NCBI GenBank assembly: GCA_039105265.1
Contig: JAPFFF010000081.1
Location: forward strand, 62,001 to 126,000
Direction of reading: 5' to 3'
DNA length: 64,000 bases
Origin: Tritrichomonas musculus
Taxonomy: Eukaryota > Parabasalia > Tritrichomonadida > Tritrichomonadidae
The notes below the pieces were generated by a model. That model worked only from the letters and a program-made list of their open reading frames with translations, ran no database searches and was not told the origin of the DNA. The position numbers were made by a program, and so were the translations under genes. Below, piece after piece: positions 11,005 through 25,676 of the stretch. Numbering within the stretch: position 1 is the first letter of the stretch; every line of letters begins with the position of its first letter.

Positions 11005-11528
11005 TTTTACTTAATTTCGAAATCGTTTTTAATTATCTTACAAAAGTGTTTGAGATTTGTGTTTTATTTAACTCTGTTCACTTGTGAGAAACGTTTGAAT
11101 AGGAATAATTGAGATTAAGCTTTAATTTTTACTGATTTTACTTAATTTCGAAATCGTTTATAATTATCTTACAAAAGTGTTTGAGATTTGTGTTTTATTT
11201 AACTCTGTTCACTTGTGAGAAACGTTTGAATAAGAATAATTGATATTGCGATTTAATCTTTATTGATTTTACTTAATTTCGAAATCGTTTTTAATTATCT
11301 TACAAAAGTGTTTGAGATTTGTGTTTTATTTAACTCTGTTCACTTGTGAGAAACGTTTGAATAAGAATAATTGATATTGCGATTTAATCTTTATTGATTT
11401 TACTTAATTTCGAAATCGTTTTTAATTATCTTACAAAAGTGTTTGAGATTTGTGTTTTATTTAACTCTGTTCACTTGTGTGAAATGTTAGATTAAGAATA
11501 ACTGAGATTAAGCTTTAATTTTTACTGA

Positions 11529-14500
11529 TTTTACTTAATTTCGAAATCGTTTATAATTATCTTACAAAAGTGTTTGAGATTTGTGTTTTATTTAACTCTG
11601 TTCATTTGTGAGAAACGTTTGAATAAGAATAACTGAGATTAAGCTTTAATTTTTACTGATTTTACTTAATTTCGAAATCGTTTATAATTATCTTACAAAA
11701 GTGTTTGAGATTTGTGTTTTATTTAACTCTGTTCATTTGTGAGAAACGTTTGAATAGGAATAATTGAGATTAAGCTTTAATTTTTACTGATTTTACTTAA
11801 TTTCGAAATCGTTTATAATTATCTTACAAAAGTGTTTGAGATTTGTGTTTTATTTAACTCTGTTCACTTGTGAGAAACGTTTGAATAAGAATAATTGATA
11901 TTGCGATTTAATTTTTATTGATTTTACTTAATTTCGAAATCGTTTATAATTATCTTACAAAAGTGTTTGAGATTTGTGTTTTATTTAACTCTGTTCACTT
12001 GTGAGAAACGTTTGAATAGGAATAATTGAGATTAAGCTTTAATTTTTACTGATTTTACTTAATTTCGAAATCGTTTATAATTATCTTACAAAAGTGTTTG
12101 AGATTTATGTTTTATTTAACTCTGTTCACTTGTGAGAAACGTTTGAATAAGAATAATTGATATTGCGATTTAATCTTTATTGATTTTACTTAATTTCGAA
12201 ATCGTTTATAATTATCTTACAAAAGTGTTTGAGATTTGTGTTTTATTTAACTCTGTTCACTTGTGAGAAACGTTTGAATAGGAATAATTGAGATTAAGCT
12301 TTAATTTTTACTGATTTTACTTAATTTCGAAATCGTTTATAATTATCTTACAAAAGTGTTTGAGATTTGTGTTTTATTTAACTCTGTTCACTTGTGAGAA
12401 ACGTTTGAATAGGAATAATTGATATTGCGATTTAATTTTTACTGATTTTACTTAATTTCGAAATCGTTTTTAATTATCTTACAAAAGTGTTTGAGATTTG
12501 TGTTTTATTTAACTCTGTTCACTTGTGAGAAACGTTTGAATAAGAATAATTGATATTGCGATTTAATCTTTATTGATTTTACTTAATTTCGAAATCGTTT
12601 TTAATTATCTTACAAAAGTGTTTGAGATTTGTGTTTTATTTAACTCTGTTCATTTGTGAGAAATGTTAGAATAAGAATAATTGAGATTAAGCTTTAATTT
12701 TTACTGATTTTACTTAATTTCGAAATCGTTTTTAATTATCTTACAAAAGTGTTTGAGATTTGTGTTTTATTTAACTCTGTTCACTTGTGAGAAACGTTTG
12801 AATAGGAATAATTGAGATTAAGCTTTAATTTTTACTGATTTTACTTAATTTCGAAATCGTTTATAATTATCTTACAAAAGTGTTTGAGATTTGTGTTTTA
12901 TTTAACTCTGTTCATTTGTGAGAAACGTTTGAATAAGAATAACTGAGATTAAGCTTTAATTTTTACTGATTTTACTTAATTTCGAAATCGTTTATAATTA
13001 TCTTACAAAAGTGTTTGAGATTTGTGTTTTATTTAACTCTGTTCACTTGTGAGAAACGTTTGAATAGGAATAATTGAGATTAAGCTTTAATTTTTACTGA
13101 TTTTACTTAATTTCGAAATCGTTTATAATTATCTTACAAAAGTGTTTGAGATTTGTGTTTTATTTAACTCTGTTCACTTGTGAGAAACGTTTGAATAGGA
13201 ATAATTGAGATTAAGCTTTAATTTTTACTGATTTTACTTAATTTCGAAATCGTTTATAATTATCTTACAAAAGTGTTTGAGATTTGTGTTTTATTTAACT
13301 CTGTTCACTTGTGAGAAACGTTTGAATAGGAATAATTGAGATTAAGCTTTAATTTTTACTGATTTTACTTAATTTCGAAATCGTTTATAATTATCTTACA
13401 AAAGTGTTTGAGATTTGTGTTTTATTTAACTCTGTTCATTTGTGAGAAACGTTTGAATAAGAATAACTGAGATTAAGCTTTAATTTTTACTGATTTTACT
13501 TAATTTCGAAATCGTTTATAATTATCTTACAAAAGTGTTTGAGATTTGTGTTTTATTTAACTCTGTTCACTTGTGAGAAACGTTTGAATAAGAATAATTG
13601 AGATTAAGCTTTAATTTTTACTGATTTTACTTAATTTCGAAATCGTTTATAATTATCTTACAAAAGTGTTTGAGATTTGTGTTTTATTTAACTCTGTTCA
13701 CTTGTGAGAAATGTTAGAATAAGAATAACTGAGATTAAGCTTTAATTTTTACTGATTTTACTTAATTTCGAAATCGTTTTTAATTATCTTACAAAAGTGT
13801 TTGAGATTTGTGTTTTATTTAACTCTGTTCACTTGTGAGAAACGTTTGAATAGGAATAATTGAGATTAAGCTTTAATTTTTACTGATTTTACTTAATTTC
13901 GAAATCGTTTATAATTATCTTACAAAAGTGTTTGAGATTTGTGTTTTATTTAACTCTGTTCACTTGTGAGAAACGTTTGAATAAGAATAATTGAGATTAA
14001 GCTTTAATTTTTACTGATTTTACTTAATTTCGAAATCGTTTATAATTATCTTACAAAAGTGTTTGAGATTTGTGTTTTATTTAACTCTGTTCATTTGTGA
14101 GAAACGTTTGAATAAGAATAACTGAGATTAAGCTTTAATTTTTACTGATTTTACTTAATTTCGAAATCGTTTATAATTATCTTACAAAAGTGTTTGAGAT
14201 TTGTGTTTTATTTAACTCTGTTCACTTGTGAGAAACGTTTGAATAAGAATAATTGATATTGCGATTTAATCTTTATTGATTTTACTTAATTTCGAAATCG
14301 TTTTTAATTATCTTACAAAAGTGTTTGAGATTTGTGTTTTATTTAACTCTGTTCATTTGTGAGAAACGTTTGAATAAGAATAACTGAGATTAAGCTTTAA
14401 TTTTTATTGATTTTACTTAATTTCGAAATCGTTTATAATTATCTTACAAAAGTGTTTGAGATTTGTGTTTTATTTAACTCTGTTCACTTGTGAGAAACGT

Positions 14501-15851
14501 TTGAATAAGAATAACTGAGATTAAGCTTTAATTTTTACTGATTTTACTTAATTTCGAAATCGTTTATAATTATCTTACAAAAGTGTTTGAGATTTGTGTT
14601 TTATTTAACTCTGTTCACTTGTGAGAAACGTTTGAATAAGAATAATTGAGATTAAGCTTTAATTTTTACTGATTTTACTTAATTTCGAAATCGTTTTTAA
14701 TTATCTTACAAAAGTGTTTGAGATTTGTGTTTTATTTAACTCTGTTCACTTGTGAGAAACGTTTGAATAGGAATAATTGAGATTAAGCTTTAATTTTTAC
14801 TGATTTTACTTAATTTCGAAATCGTTTTTAATTATCTTACAAAAGTGTTTGAGATTTGTGTTTTATTTAACTCTGTTCATTTGTGAGAAACGTTTGAATA
14901 AGAATAACTGAGATTAAGCTTTAATTTTTACTGATTTTACTTAATTTCGAAATCGTTTATAATTATCTTACAAAAGTGTTTGAGATTTGTGTTTTATTTA
15001 ACTCTGTTCATTTGTGAGAAACGTTTGAATAAGAATAATTGAGATTAAGCTTTAATTTTTACTGATTTTACTTAATTTCGAAATCGTTTATAATTATCTT
15101 ACAAAAGTGTTTGAGATTTGTGTTTTATTTAACTCTGTTCATTTGTGAGAAACGTTTGAATAAGAATAATTGATATTGCGATTTAATTTTTATTGATTTT
15201 ACTTAATTTCGAAATCGTTTATAATTATCTTACAAAAGTGTTTGAGATTTGTGTTTTATTTAACTCTGTTCACTTGTGAGAAACGTTTGAATAAGAATAA
15301 TTGATATTGCGATTTAATTTTTACTGATTTTACTTAATTTCGAAATCGTTTTTAATTATCTTACAAAAGTGTTTGAGATTTGTGTTTTATTTAACTCTGT
15401 TCACTTGTGAGAAACGTTTGAATAAGAATAATTGATATTGCGATTTAATTTTTATTGATTTTACTTAATTTCGAAATCGTTTTTAATTATCTTACAAAAG
15501 TGTTTGAGATTTGTGTTTTATTTAACTCTGTTCACTTGTGAGAAACGTTTGAATAAGAATAACTGAGATTAAGCTTTAATTTTTATTGATTTTACTTAAT
15601 TTCGAAATCGTTTATAATTATCTTACAAAAGTGTTTGAGATTTGTGTTTTATTTAACTCTGTTCATTTGTGAGAAACGTTTGAATAAGAATAACTGAGAT
15701 TAAGCTTTAATTTTTATTGATTTTACTTAATTTCGAAATCGTTTATAATTATCTTACAAAAGTGTTTGAGATTTGTGTTTTATTTAACTCTGTTCATTTG
15801 TGAGAAACGTTTGAATAAGAATAACTGAGATTAAGCTTTAATTTTTATTGA
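11529..15851 (+). repeat. Mixed sub-array, units 89-121
   Basis: Canonical AGG/H units are interspersed with T77/C105 units, AAG/H units, AATGTTAGAAT units (12577, 13625) and Q units. The last A55 unit of the left half lies at 12053. From 15459 the motif TCaact, two T77-TTTTTATT units, TCaact introduces core copy 2. Confidence 0.85.
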
Positions 15852-16375
15852 TTTTACTTAATTTCGAAATCGTTTTTAATTATCTTACAAAAGTGTTTGA
15901 GATTTGTGTTTTATTTAACTCTGTTCACTTGTGAGAAACGTTTGAATAAGAATAACTGAGATTAAGCTTTAATTTTTACTGATTTTACTTAATTTCGAAA
16001 TCGTTTATAATTATCTTACAAAAGTGTTTGAGATTTGTGTTTTATTTAACTCTGTTCACTTGTGAGAAACGTTTGAATAAGAATAATTGATATTGCGATT
16101 TAATCTTTATTGATTTTACTTAATTTCGAAATCGTTTTTAATTATCTTACAAAAGTGTTTGAGATTTGTGTTTTATTTAACTCTGTTCATTTGTGAGAAA
16201 CGTTTGAATAAGAATAACTGAGATTAAGCTTTAATTTTTATTGATTTTACTTAATTTCGAAATCGTTTATAATTATCTTACAAAAGTGTTTGAGATTTGT
16301 GTTTTATTTAACTCTGTTCATTTGTGAGAAACGTTTGAATAAGAATAACTGAGATTAAGCTTTAATTTTTACTGA

Positions 16376-17685
16376 TTTTACTTAATTTCGAAATCGTTTA
16401 TAATTATCTTACAAAAGTGTTTGAGATTTGTGTTTTATTTAACTCTGTTCATTTGTGAGAAATGTTAGATTAAGAATAATTGAGATTAAGCTTTAATTTT
16501 TACTGATTTTACTTAATTTCGAAATCGTTTTTAATTATCTTACAAAAGTGTTTGAGATTTGTGTTTTATTTAACTCTGTTCACTTGTGAGAAACGTTTGA
16601 ATAGGAATAATTGAGATTAAGCTTTAATTTTTACTGATTTTACTTAATTTCGAAATCGTTTTTAATTATCTTACAAAAGTGTTTGAGATTTGTGTTTTAT
16701 TTAACTCTGTTCATTTGTGAGAAATGTTAGAATAAGAATAACTGAGATTAAGCTTTAATTTTTACTGATTTTACTTAATTTCGAAATCGTTTATAATTAT
16801 CTTACAAAAGTGTTTGAGATTTGTGTTTTATTTAACTCTGTTCATTTGTGAGAAACGTTTGAATAAGAATAACTGAGATTAAGCTTTAATTTTTACTGAT
16901 TTTACTTAATTTCGAAATCTTTTTCATTTATCTTACAAAAGTGTTTGAGATTTGTGTTTTATTTAACTCTGTTCACTTGTGAGAAACGTTTGAATAAGAA
17001 TAATTGATATTGCGATTTAATCTTTATTGATTTTACTTAATTTCGAAATCGTTTTTAATTATCTTACAAAAGTGTTTGAGATTTGTGTTTTATTTAACTC
17101 TGTTCACTTGTGTGAAATGTTAGATTAAGAATAACTGAGATTAAGCTTTAATTTTTACTGATTTTACTTAATTTCGAAATCGTTTTTAATTATCTTACAA
17201 AAGTGTTTGAGATTTGTGTTTTATTTAACTCTGTTCACTTGTGAGAAACGTTTGAATAGGAATAATTGAGATTAAGCTTTAATTTTTACTGATTTTACTT
17301 AATTTCGAAATCGTTTATAATTATCTTACAAAAGTGTTTGAGATTTGTGTTTTATTTAACTCTGTTCACTTGTGAGAAACGTTTGAATAAGAATAATTGA
17401 TATTGCGATTTAATCTTTATTGATTTTACTTAATTTCGAAATCGTTTTTAATTATCTTACAAAAGTGTTTGAGATTTGTGTTTTATTTAACTCTGTTCAC
17501 TTGTGAGAAACGTTTGAATAAGAATAATTGATATTGCGATTTAATCTTTATTGATTTTACTTAATTTCGAAATCGTTTTTAATTATCTTACAAAAGTGTT
17601 TGAGATTTGTGTTTTATTTAACTCTGTTCACTTGTGTGAAATGTTAGATTAAGAATAACTGAGATTAAGCTTTAATTTTTACTGA
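16376..17685 (+). repeat. Core block, copy 2
   Basis: Same ten haplotypes in the same order as 10219-11528, 47 units (6157 bp) away. The match extends left by at least five units, to 15721. Confidence 0.87.
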
Positions 17686-20600
17686 TTTTACTTAATTTCG
17701 AAATCGTTTATAATTATCTTACAAAAGTGTTTGAGATTTGTGTTTTATTTAACTCTGTTCACTTGTGAGAAACGTTTGAATAGGAATAATTGAGATTAAG
17801 CTTTAATTTTTACTGATTTTACTTAATTTCGAAATCGTTTATAATTATCTTACAAAAGTGTTTGAGATTTGTGTTTTATTTAACTCTGTTCACTTGTGAG
17901 AAACGTTTGAATAGGAATAATTGAGATTAAGCTTTAATTTTTACTGATTTTACTTAATTTCGAAATCGTTTATAATTATCTTACAAAAGTGTTTGAGATT
18001 TGTGTTTTATTTAACTCTGTTCACTTGTGAGAAACGTTTGAATAGGAATAATTGATATTGCGATTTAATTTTTACTGATTTTACTTAATTTCGAAATCGT
18101 TTTTAATTATCTTACAAAAGTGTTTGAGATTTGTGTTTTATTTAACTCTGTTCACTTGTGAGAAACGTTTGAATAAGAATAATTGATATTGCGATTTAAT
18201 CTTTATTGATTTTACTTAATTTCGAAATCGTTTTTAATTATCTTACAAAAGTGTTTGAGATTTGTGTTTTATTTAACTCTGTTCACTTGTGAGAAACGTT
18301 TGAATAAGAATAATTGAGATTAAGCTTTAATTTTTACTGATTTTACTTAATTTCGAAATCGTTTTTAATTATCTTACAAAAGTGTTTGAGATTTGTGTTT
18401 TATTTAACTCTGTTCACTTGTGAGAAACGTTTGAATAGGAATAATTGAGATTAAGCTTTAATTTTTACTGATTTTACTTAATTTCGAAATCGTTTATAAT
18501 TATCTTACAAAAGTGTTTGAGATTTGTGTTTTATTTAACTCTGTTCACTTGTGAGAAACGTTTGAATAAGAATAATTGAGATTAAGCTTTAATTTTTACT
18601 GATTTTACTTAATTTCGAAATCGTTTATAATTATCTTACAAAAGTGTTTGAGATTTGTGTTTTATTTAACTCTGTTCACTTGTGAGAAACGTTTGAATAG
18701 GAATAATTGAGATTAAGCTTTAATTTTTACTGATTTTACTTAATTTCGAAATCGTTTTTAATTATCTTACAAAAGTGTTTGAGATTTGTGTTTTATTTAA
18801 CTCTGTTCACTTGTGAGAAACGTTTGAATAGGAATAATTGAGATTAAGCTTTAATTTTTACTGATTTTACTTAATTTCGAAATCGTTTATAATTATCTTA
18901 CAAAAGTGTTTGAGATTTGTGTTTTATTTAACTCTGTTCACTTGTGAGAAACGTTTGAATAAGAATAATTGAGATTAAGCTTTAATTTTTACTGATTTTA
19001 CTTAATTTCGAAATCGTTTATAATTATCTTACAAAAGTGTTTGAGATTTGTGTTTTATTTAACTCTGTTCATTTGTGAGAAACGTTTGAATAAGAATAAC
19101 TGAGATTAAGCTTTAATTTTTACTGATTTTACTTAATTTCGAAATCGTTTATAATTATCTTACAAAAGTGTTTGAGATTTGTGTTTTATTTAACTCTGTT
19201 CATTTGTGAGAAACGTTTGAATAAGAATAACTGAGATTAAGCTTTAATTTTTACTGATTTTACTTAATTTCGAAATCGTTTATAATTATCTTACAAAAGT
19301 GTTTGAGATTTGTGTTTTATTTAACTCTGTTCACTTGTGAGAAACGTTTGAATAAGAATAACTGAGATTAAGCTTTAATTTTTACTGATTTTACTTAATT
19401 TCGAAATCGTTTTTAATTATCTTACAAAAGTGTTTGAGATTTGTGTTTTATTTAACTCTGTTCACTTGTGAGAAACGTTTGAATAGGAATAATTGAGATT
19501 AAGCTTTAATTTTTACTGATTTTACTTAATTTCGAAATCGTTTATAATTATCTTACAAAAGTGTTTGAGATTTGTGTTTTATTTAACTCTGTTCACTTGT
19601 GAGAAACGTTTGAATAGGAATAATTGAGATTAAGCTTTAATTTTTACTGATTTTACTTAATTTCGAAATCGTTTATAATTATCTTACAAAAGTGTTTGAG
19701 ATTTGTGTTTTATTTAACTCTGTTCACTTGTGAGAAACGTTTGAATAAGAATAATTGAGATTAAGCTTTAATTTTTACTGATTTTACTTAATTTCGAAAT
19801 CGTTTATAATTATCTTACAAAAGTGTTTGAGATTTGTGTTTTATTTAACTCTGTTCACTTGTGAGAAACGTTTGAATAAGAATAATTGAGATTAAGCTTT
19901 AATTTTTATTGATTTTACTTAATTTCGAAATCGTTTTTAATTATCTTACAAAAGTGTTTGAGATTTGTGTTTTATTTAACTCTGTTCATTTGTGAGAAAC
20001 GTTTGAATAAGAATAACTGAGATTAAGCTTTAATTTTTACTGATTTTACTTAATTTCGAAATCGTTTATAATTATCTTACAAAAGTGTTTGAGATTTGTG
20101 TTTTATTTAACTCTGTTCATTTGTGAGAAACGTTTGAATAAGAATAACTGAGATTAAGCTTTAATTTTTACTGATTTTACTTAATTTCGAAATCGTTTAT
20201 AATTATCTTACAAAAGTGTTTGAGATTTGTGTTTTATTTAACTCTGTTCATTTGTGAGAAACGTTTGAATAAGAATAATTGAGATTAAGCTTTAATTTTT
20301 ACTGATTTTACTTAATTTCGAAATCGTTTATAATTATCTTACAAAAGTGTTTGAGATTTGTGTTTTATTTAACTCTGTTCACTTGTGAGAAACGTTTGAA
20401 TAGGAATAATTGAGATTAAGCTTTAATTTTTACTGATTTTACTTAATTTCGAAATCGTTTTTAATTATCTTACAAAAGTGTTTGAGATTTGTGTTTTATT
20501 TAACTCTGTTCACTTGTGAGAAACGTTTGAATAAGAATAATTGAGATTAAGCTTTAATTTTTACTGATTTTACTTAATTTCGAAATCGTTTATAATTATC

Positions 20601-21353
20601 TTACAAAAGTGTTTGAGATTTGTGTTTTATTTAACTCTGTTCACTTGTGAGAAACGTTTGAATAAGAATAATTGAGATTAAGCTTTAATTTTTACTGATT
20701 TTACTTAATTTCGAAATCGTTTTTAATTATCTTACAAAAGTGTTTGAGATTTGTGTTTTATTTAACTCTGTTCACTTGTGAGAAACGTTTGAATAAGAAT
20801 AATTGATATTGCGATTTAATCTTTATTGATTTTACTTAATTTCGAAATCGTTTTTAATTATCTTACAAAAGTGTTTGAGATTTGTGTTTTATTTAACTCT
20901 GTTCACTTGTGAGAAATGTTAGAATAAGAATAACTGAGATTAAGCTTTAATTTTTACTGATTTTACTTAATTTCGAAATCGTTTTTAATTATCTTACAAA
21001 AGTGTTTGAGATTTGTGTTTTATTTAACTCTGTTCACTTGTGAGAAACGTTTGAATAGGAATAATTGAGATTAAGCTTTAATTTTTACTGATTTTACTTA
21101 ATTTCGAAATCGTTTTTAATTATCTTACAAAAGTGTTTGAGATTTGTGTTTTATTTAACTCTGTTCACTTGTGAGAAACGTTTGAATAAGAATAATTGAG
21201 ATTAAGCTTTAATTTTTACTGATTTTACTTAATTTCGAAATCGTTTATAATTATCTTACAAAAGTGTTTGAGATTTGTGTTTTATTTAACTCTGTTCACT
21301 TGTGAGAAACGTTTGAATAAGAATAATTGATATTGCGATTTAATTTTTACTGA
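17686..21353 (+). repeat. Mixed sub-array, units 136-163
   Basis: Mostly AGG/H and AAG/H units with some T77/C105 units (18996, 19127, 19913, 20044), few Q units (17948, 18079, 20699, 21223), and one AATGTTAGAAT unit with C77 (20830). No core block. Confidence 0.85.
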
Positions 21354-22139
21354 TTTTACTTAATTTCGAAATCGTTTTTAATTATCTTACAAAAGTGTTT
21401 GAGATTTGTGTTTTATTTAACTCTGTTCATTTGTGAGAAACGTTTGAATAAGAATAACTGAGATTAAGCTTTAATTTTTATTGATTTTACTTAATTTCGA
21501 AATCGTTTATAATTATCTTACAAAAGTGTTTGAGATTTGTGTTTTATTTAACTCTGTTCATTTGTGAGAAACGTTTGAATAAGAATAACTGAGATTAAGC
21601 TTTAATTTTTATTGATTTTACTTAATTTCGAAATCGTTTTTAATTATCTTACAAAAGTGTTTGAGATTTGTGTTTTATTTAACTCTGTTCACTTGTGAGA
21701 AACGTTTGAATAAGAATAATTGAGATTAAGCTTTAATTTTTACTGATTTTACTTAATTTCGAAATCGTTTATAATTATCTTACAAAAGTGTTTGAGATTT
21801 GTGTTTTATTTAACTCTGTTCACTTGTGAGAAACGTTTGAATAAGAATAATTGATATTGCGATTTAATCTTTATTGATTTTACTTAATTTCGAAATCGTT
21901 TTTAATTATCTTACAAAAGTGTTTGAGATTTGTGTTTTATTTAACTCTGTTCATTTGTGAGAAACGTTTGAATAAGAATAACTGAGATTAAGCTTTAATT
22001 TTTATTGATTTTACTTAATTTCGAAATCGTTTATAATTATCTTACAAAAGTGTTTGAGATTTGTGTTTTATTTAACTCTGTTCATTTGTGAGAAACGTTT
22101 GAATAAGAATAACTGAGATTAAGCTTTAATTTTTACTGA

Positions 22140-23449
22140 TTTTACTTAATTTCGAAATCGTTTATAATTATCTTACAAAAGTGTTTGAGATTTGTGTTTT
22201 ATTTAACTCTGTTCATTTGTGAGAAATGTTAGATTAAGAATAATTGAGATTAAGCTTTAATTTTTACTGATTTTACTTAATTTCGAAATCGTTTTTAATT
22301 ATCTTACAAAAGTGTTTGAGATTTGTGTTTTATTTAACTCTGTTCACTTGTGAGAAACGTTTGAATAGGAATAATTGAGATTAAGCTTTAATTTTTACTG
22401 ATTTTACTTAATTTCGAAATCGTTTTTAATTATCTTACAAAAGTGTTTGAGATTTGTGTTTTATTTAACTCTGTTCATTTGTGAGAAATGTTAGAATAAG
22501 AATAACTGAGATTAAGCTTTAATTTTTACTGATTTTACTTAATTTCGAAATCGTTTATAATTATCTTACAAAAGTGTTTGAGATTTGTGTTTTATTTAAC
22601 TCTGTTCATTTGTGAGAAACGTTTGAATAAGAATAACTGAGATTAAGCTTTAATTTTTACTGATTTTACTTAATTTCGAAATCTTTTTCATTTATCTTAC
22701 AAAAGTGTTTGAGATTTGTGTTTTATTTAACTCTGTTCACTTGTGAGAAACGTTTGAATAAGAATAATTGATATTGCGATTTAATCTTTATTGATTTTAC
22801 TTAATTTCGAAATCGTTTTTAATTATCTTACAAAAGTGTTTGAGATTTGTGTTTTATTTAACTCTGTTCACTTGTGTGAAATGTTAGATTAAGAATAACT
22901 GAGATTAAGCTTTAATTTTTACTGATTTTACTTAATTTCGAAATCGTTTTTAATTATCTTACAAAAGTGTTTGAGATTTGTGTTTTATTTAACTCTGTTC
23001 ACTTGTGAGAAACGTTTGAATAGGAATAATTGAGATTAAGCTTTAATTTTTACTGATTTTACTTAATTTCGAAATCGTTTATAATTATCTTACAAAAGTG
23101 TTTGAGATTTGTGTTTTATTTAACTCTGTTCACTTGTGAGAAACGTTTGAATAAGAATAATTGATATTGCGATTTAATCTTTATTGATTTTACTTAATTT
23201 CGAAATCGTTTTTAATTATCTTACAAAAGTGTTTGAGATTTGTGTTTTATTTAACTCTGTTCACTTGTGAGAAACGTTTGAATAAGAATAATTGATATTG
23301 CGATTTAATCTTTATTGATTTTACTTAATTTCGAAATCGTTTTTAATTATCTTACAAAAGTGTTTGAGATTTGTGTTTTATTTAACTCTGTTCACTTGTG
23401 TGAAATGTTAGATTAAGAATAACTGAGATTAAGCTTTAATTTTTACTGA
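22140..23449 (+). repeat. Core block, copy 3
   Basis: Ten units in the same order as copy 1, 44 units (5764 bp) from copy 2. The left extension is recognisable to 21354, with T105 in place of C105 in the unit at 21616. Confidence 0.87.
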
Positions 23450-24366
23450 TTTTACTTAATTTCGAAATCGTTTTTAATTATCTTACAAAAGTGTTTGAGA
23501 TTTGTGTTTTATTTAACTCTGTTCATTTGTGAGAAACGTTTGAATAAGAATAACTGAGATTAAGCTTTAATTTTTACTGATTTTACTTAATTTCGAAATC
23601 GTTTATAATTATCTTACAAAAGTGTTTGAGATTTGTGTTTTATTTAACTCTGTTCACTTGTGAGAAACGTTTGAATAAGAATAACTGAGATTAAGCTTTA
23701 ATTTTTACTGATTTTACTTAATTTCGAAATCGTTTATAATTATCTTACAAAAGTGTTTGAGATTTGTGTTTTATTTAACTCTGTTCACTTGTGAGAAACG
23801 TTTGAATAAGAATAATTGAGATTAAGCTTTAATTTTTACTGATTTTACTTAATTTCGAAATCGTTTTTAATTATCTTACAAAAGTGTTTGAGATTTGTGT
23901 TTTATTTAACTCTGTTCACTTGTGAGAAACGTTTGAATAAGAATAATTGATATTGCGATTTAATCTTTATTGATTTTACTTAATTTCGAAATCGTTTATA
24001 ATTATCTTACAAAAGTGTTTGAGATTTGTGTTTTATTTAACTCTGTTCACTTGTGAGAAACGTTTGAATAAGAATAATTGAGATTAAGCTTTAATTTTTA
24101 CTGATTTTACTTAATTTCGAAATCGTTTTTAATTATCTTACAAAAGTGTTTGAGATTTGTGTTTTATTTAACTCTGTTCATTTGTGAGAAACGTTTGAAT
24201 AAGAATAACTGAGATTAAGCTTTAATTTTTATTGATTTTACTTAATTTCGAAATCGTTTATAATTATCTTACAAAAGTGTTTGAGATTTGTGTTTTATTT
24301 AACTCTGTTCACTTGTGAGAAACGTTTGAATAAGAATAACTGAGATTAAGCTTTAATTTTTATTGA
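23450..24366 (+). repeat. Short mixed spacer between core copies 3 and 4, units 180-186
   Basis: Seven units: T77/C105, C105, AAG/H, T25 Q, AAG/H, T77-TTTTTATT and C105-TTTTTATT. This is the shortest gap between two cores: 17 units from core start to core start. Confidence 0.82.
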
Positions 24367-25676
24367 TTTTACTTAATTTCGAAATCGTTTATAATTATCT
24401 TACAAAAGTGTTTGAGATTTGTGTTTTATTTAACTCTGTTCATTTGTGAGAAATGTTAGATTAAGAATAATTGAGATTAAGCTTTAATTTTTACTGATTT
24501 TACTTAATTTCGAAATCGTTTTTAATTATCTTACAAAAGTGTTTGAGATTTGTGTTTTATTTAACTCTGTTCACTTGTGAGAAACGTTTGAATAGGAATA
24601 ATTGAGATTAAGCTTTAATTTTTACTGATTTTACTTAATTTCGAAATCGTTTTTAATTATCTTACAAAAGTGTTTGAGATTTGTGTTTTATTTAACTCTG
24701 TTCATTTGTGAGAAATGTTAGAATAAGAATAACTGAGATTAAGCTTTAATTTTTACTGATTTTACTTAATTTCGAAATCGTTTATAATTATCTTACAAAA
24801 GTGTTTGAGATTTGTGTTTTATTTAACTCTGTTCATTTGTGAGAAACGTTTGAATAAGAATAACTGAGATTAAGCTTTAATTTTTACTGATTTTACTTAA
24901 TTTCGAAATCTTTTTCATTTATCTTACAAAAGTGTTTGAGATTTGTGTTTTATTTAACTCTGTTCACTTGTGAGAAACGTTTGAATAAGAATAATTGATA
25001 TTGCGATTTAATCTTTATTGATTTTACTTAATTTCGAAATCGTTTTTAATTATCTTACAAAAGTGTTTGAGATTTGTGTTTTATTTAACTCTGTTCACTT
25101 GTGAGAAATGTTAGAATAAGAATAACTGAGATTAAGCTTTAATTTTTACTGATTTTACTTAATTTCGAAATCGTTTTTAATTATCTTACAAAAGTGTTTG
25201 AGATTTGTGTTTTATTTAACTCTGTTCACTTGTGAGAAACGTTTGAATAGGAATAATTGAGATTAAGCTTTAATTTTTACTGATTTTACTTAATTTCGAA
25301 ATCGTTTATAATTATCTTACAAAAGTGTTTGAGATTTGTGTTTTATTTAACTCTGTTCACTTGTGAGAAACGTTTGAATAAGAATAATTGATATTGCGAT
25401 TTAATCTTTATTGATTTTACTTAATTTCGAAATCGTTTTTAATTATCTTACAAAAGTGTTTGAGATTTGTGTTTTATTTAACTCTGTTCACTTGTGAGAA
25501 ACGTTTGAATAAGAATAATTGATATTGCGATTTAATCTTTATTGATTTTACTTAATTTCGAAATCGTTTTTAATTATCTTACAAAAGTGTTTGAGATTTG
25601 TGTTTTATTTAACTCTGTTCACTTGTGTGAAATGTTAGATTAAGAATAACTGAGATTAAGCTTTAATTTTTACTGA
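24367..25676 (+). repeat. Core block, copy 4, with one changed slot
   Basis: Same order as copy 1, except that the sixth unit (25022) has C77 with GTGAGAAATGTTAGAAT instead of the GTGTG haplotype. It is 17 units (2227 bp) from copy 3. Confidence 0.85.

Larger units (their letters stand above)
7206..11528 (+). repeat. Long composite block, units 56-88
   Basis: This 33-unit block holds nearly all haplotypes of the array in a defined order and ends in the 10-unit core at 10219-11528. Most of it recurs at 59609-63014, about 52.4 kb away, and its left part recurs at 2228-5109. It is the best single reference for the higher-order order of units. Confidence 0.85.
10219..11528 (+). repeat. Core block, copy 1 (10 units, 1310 bp)
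   Basis: Unit order: AATGTTAGATT with T77; T25 AGG/H; AATGTTAGAAT with T77; T77-C105; TCTTTTTCAT variant with Q; GTGTG variant; T25 AGG/H; A25 Q; T25 Q; GTGTG variant. The two rarest haplotypes, TCTTTTTCAT and GTGTGAAATG, are found mainly in this block, which makes it easy to follow across the array. Confidence 0.88.

Noticed and set aside
10219-11528. Core block as a transposable unit with its own ends
   Set aside because: Its borders coincide with ordinary monomer junctions and show no terminal repeats or duplicated targets; amplification by recombination or replication explains it more simply.
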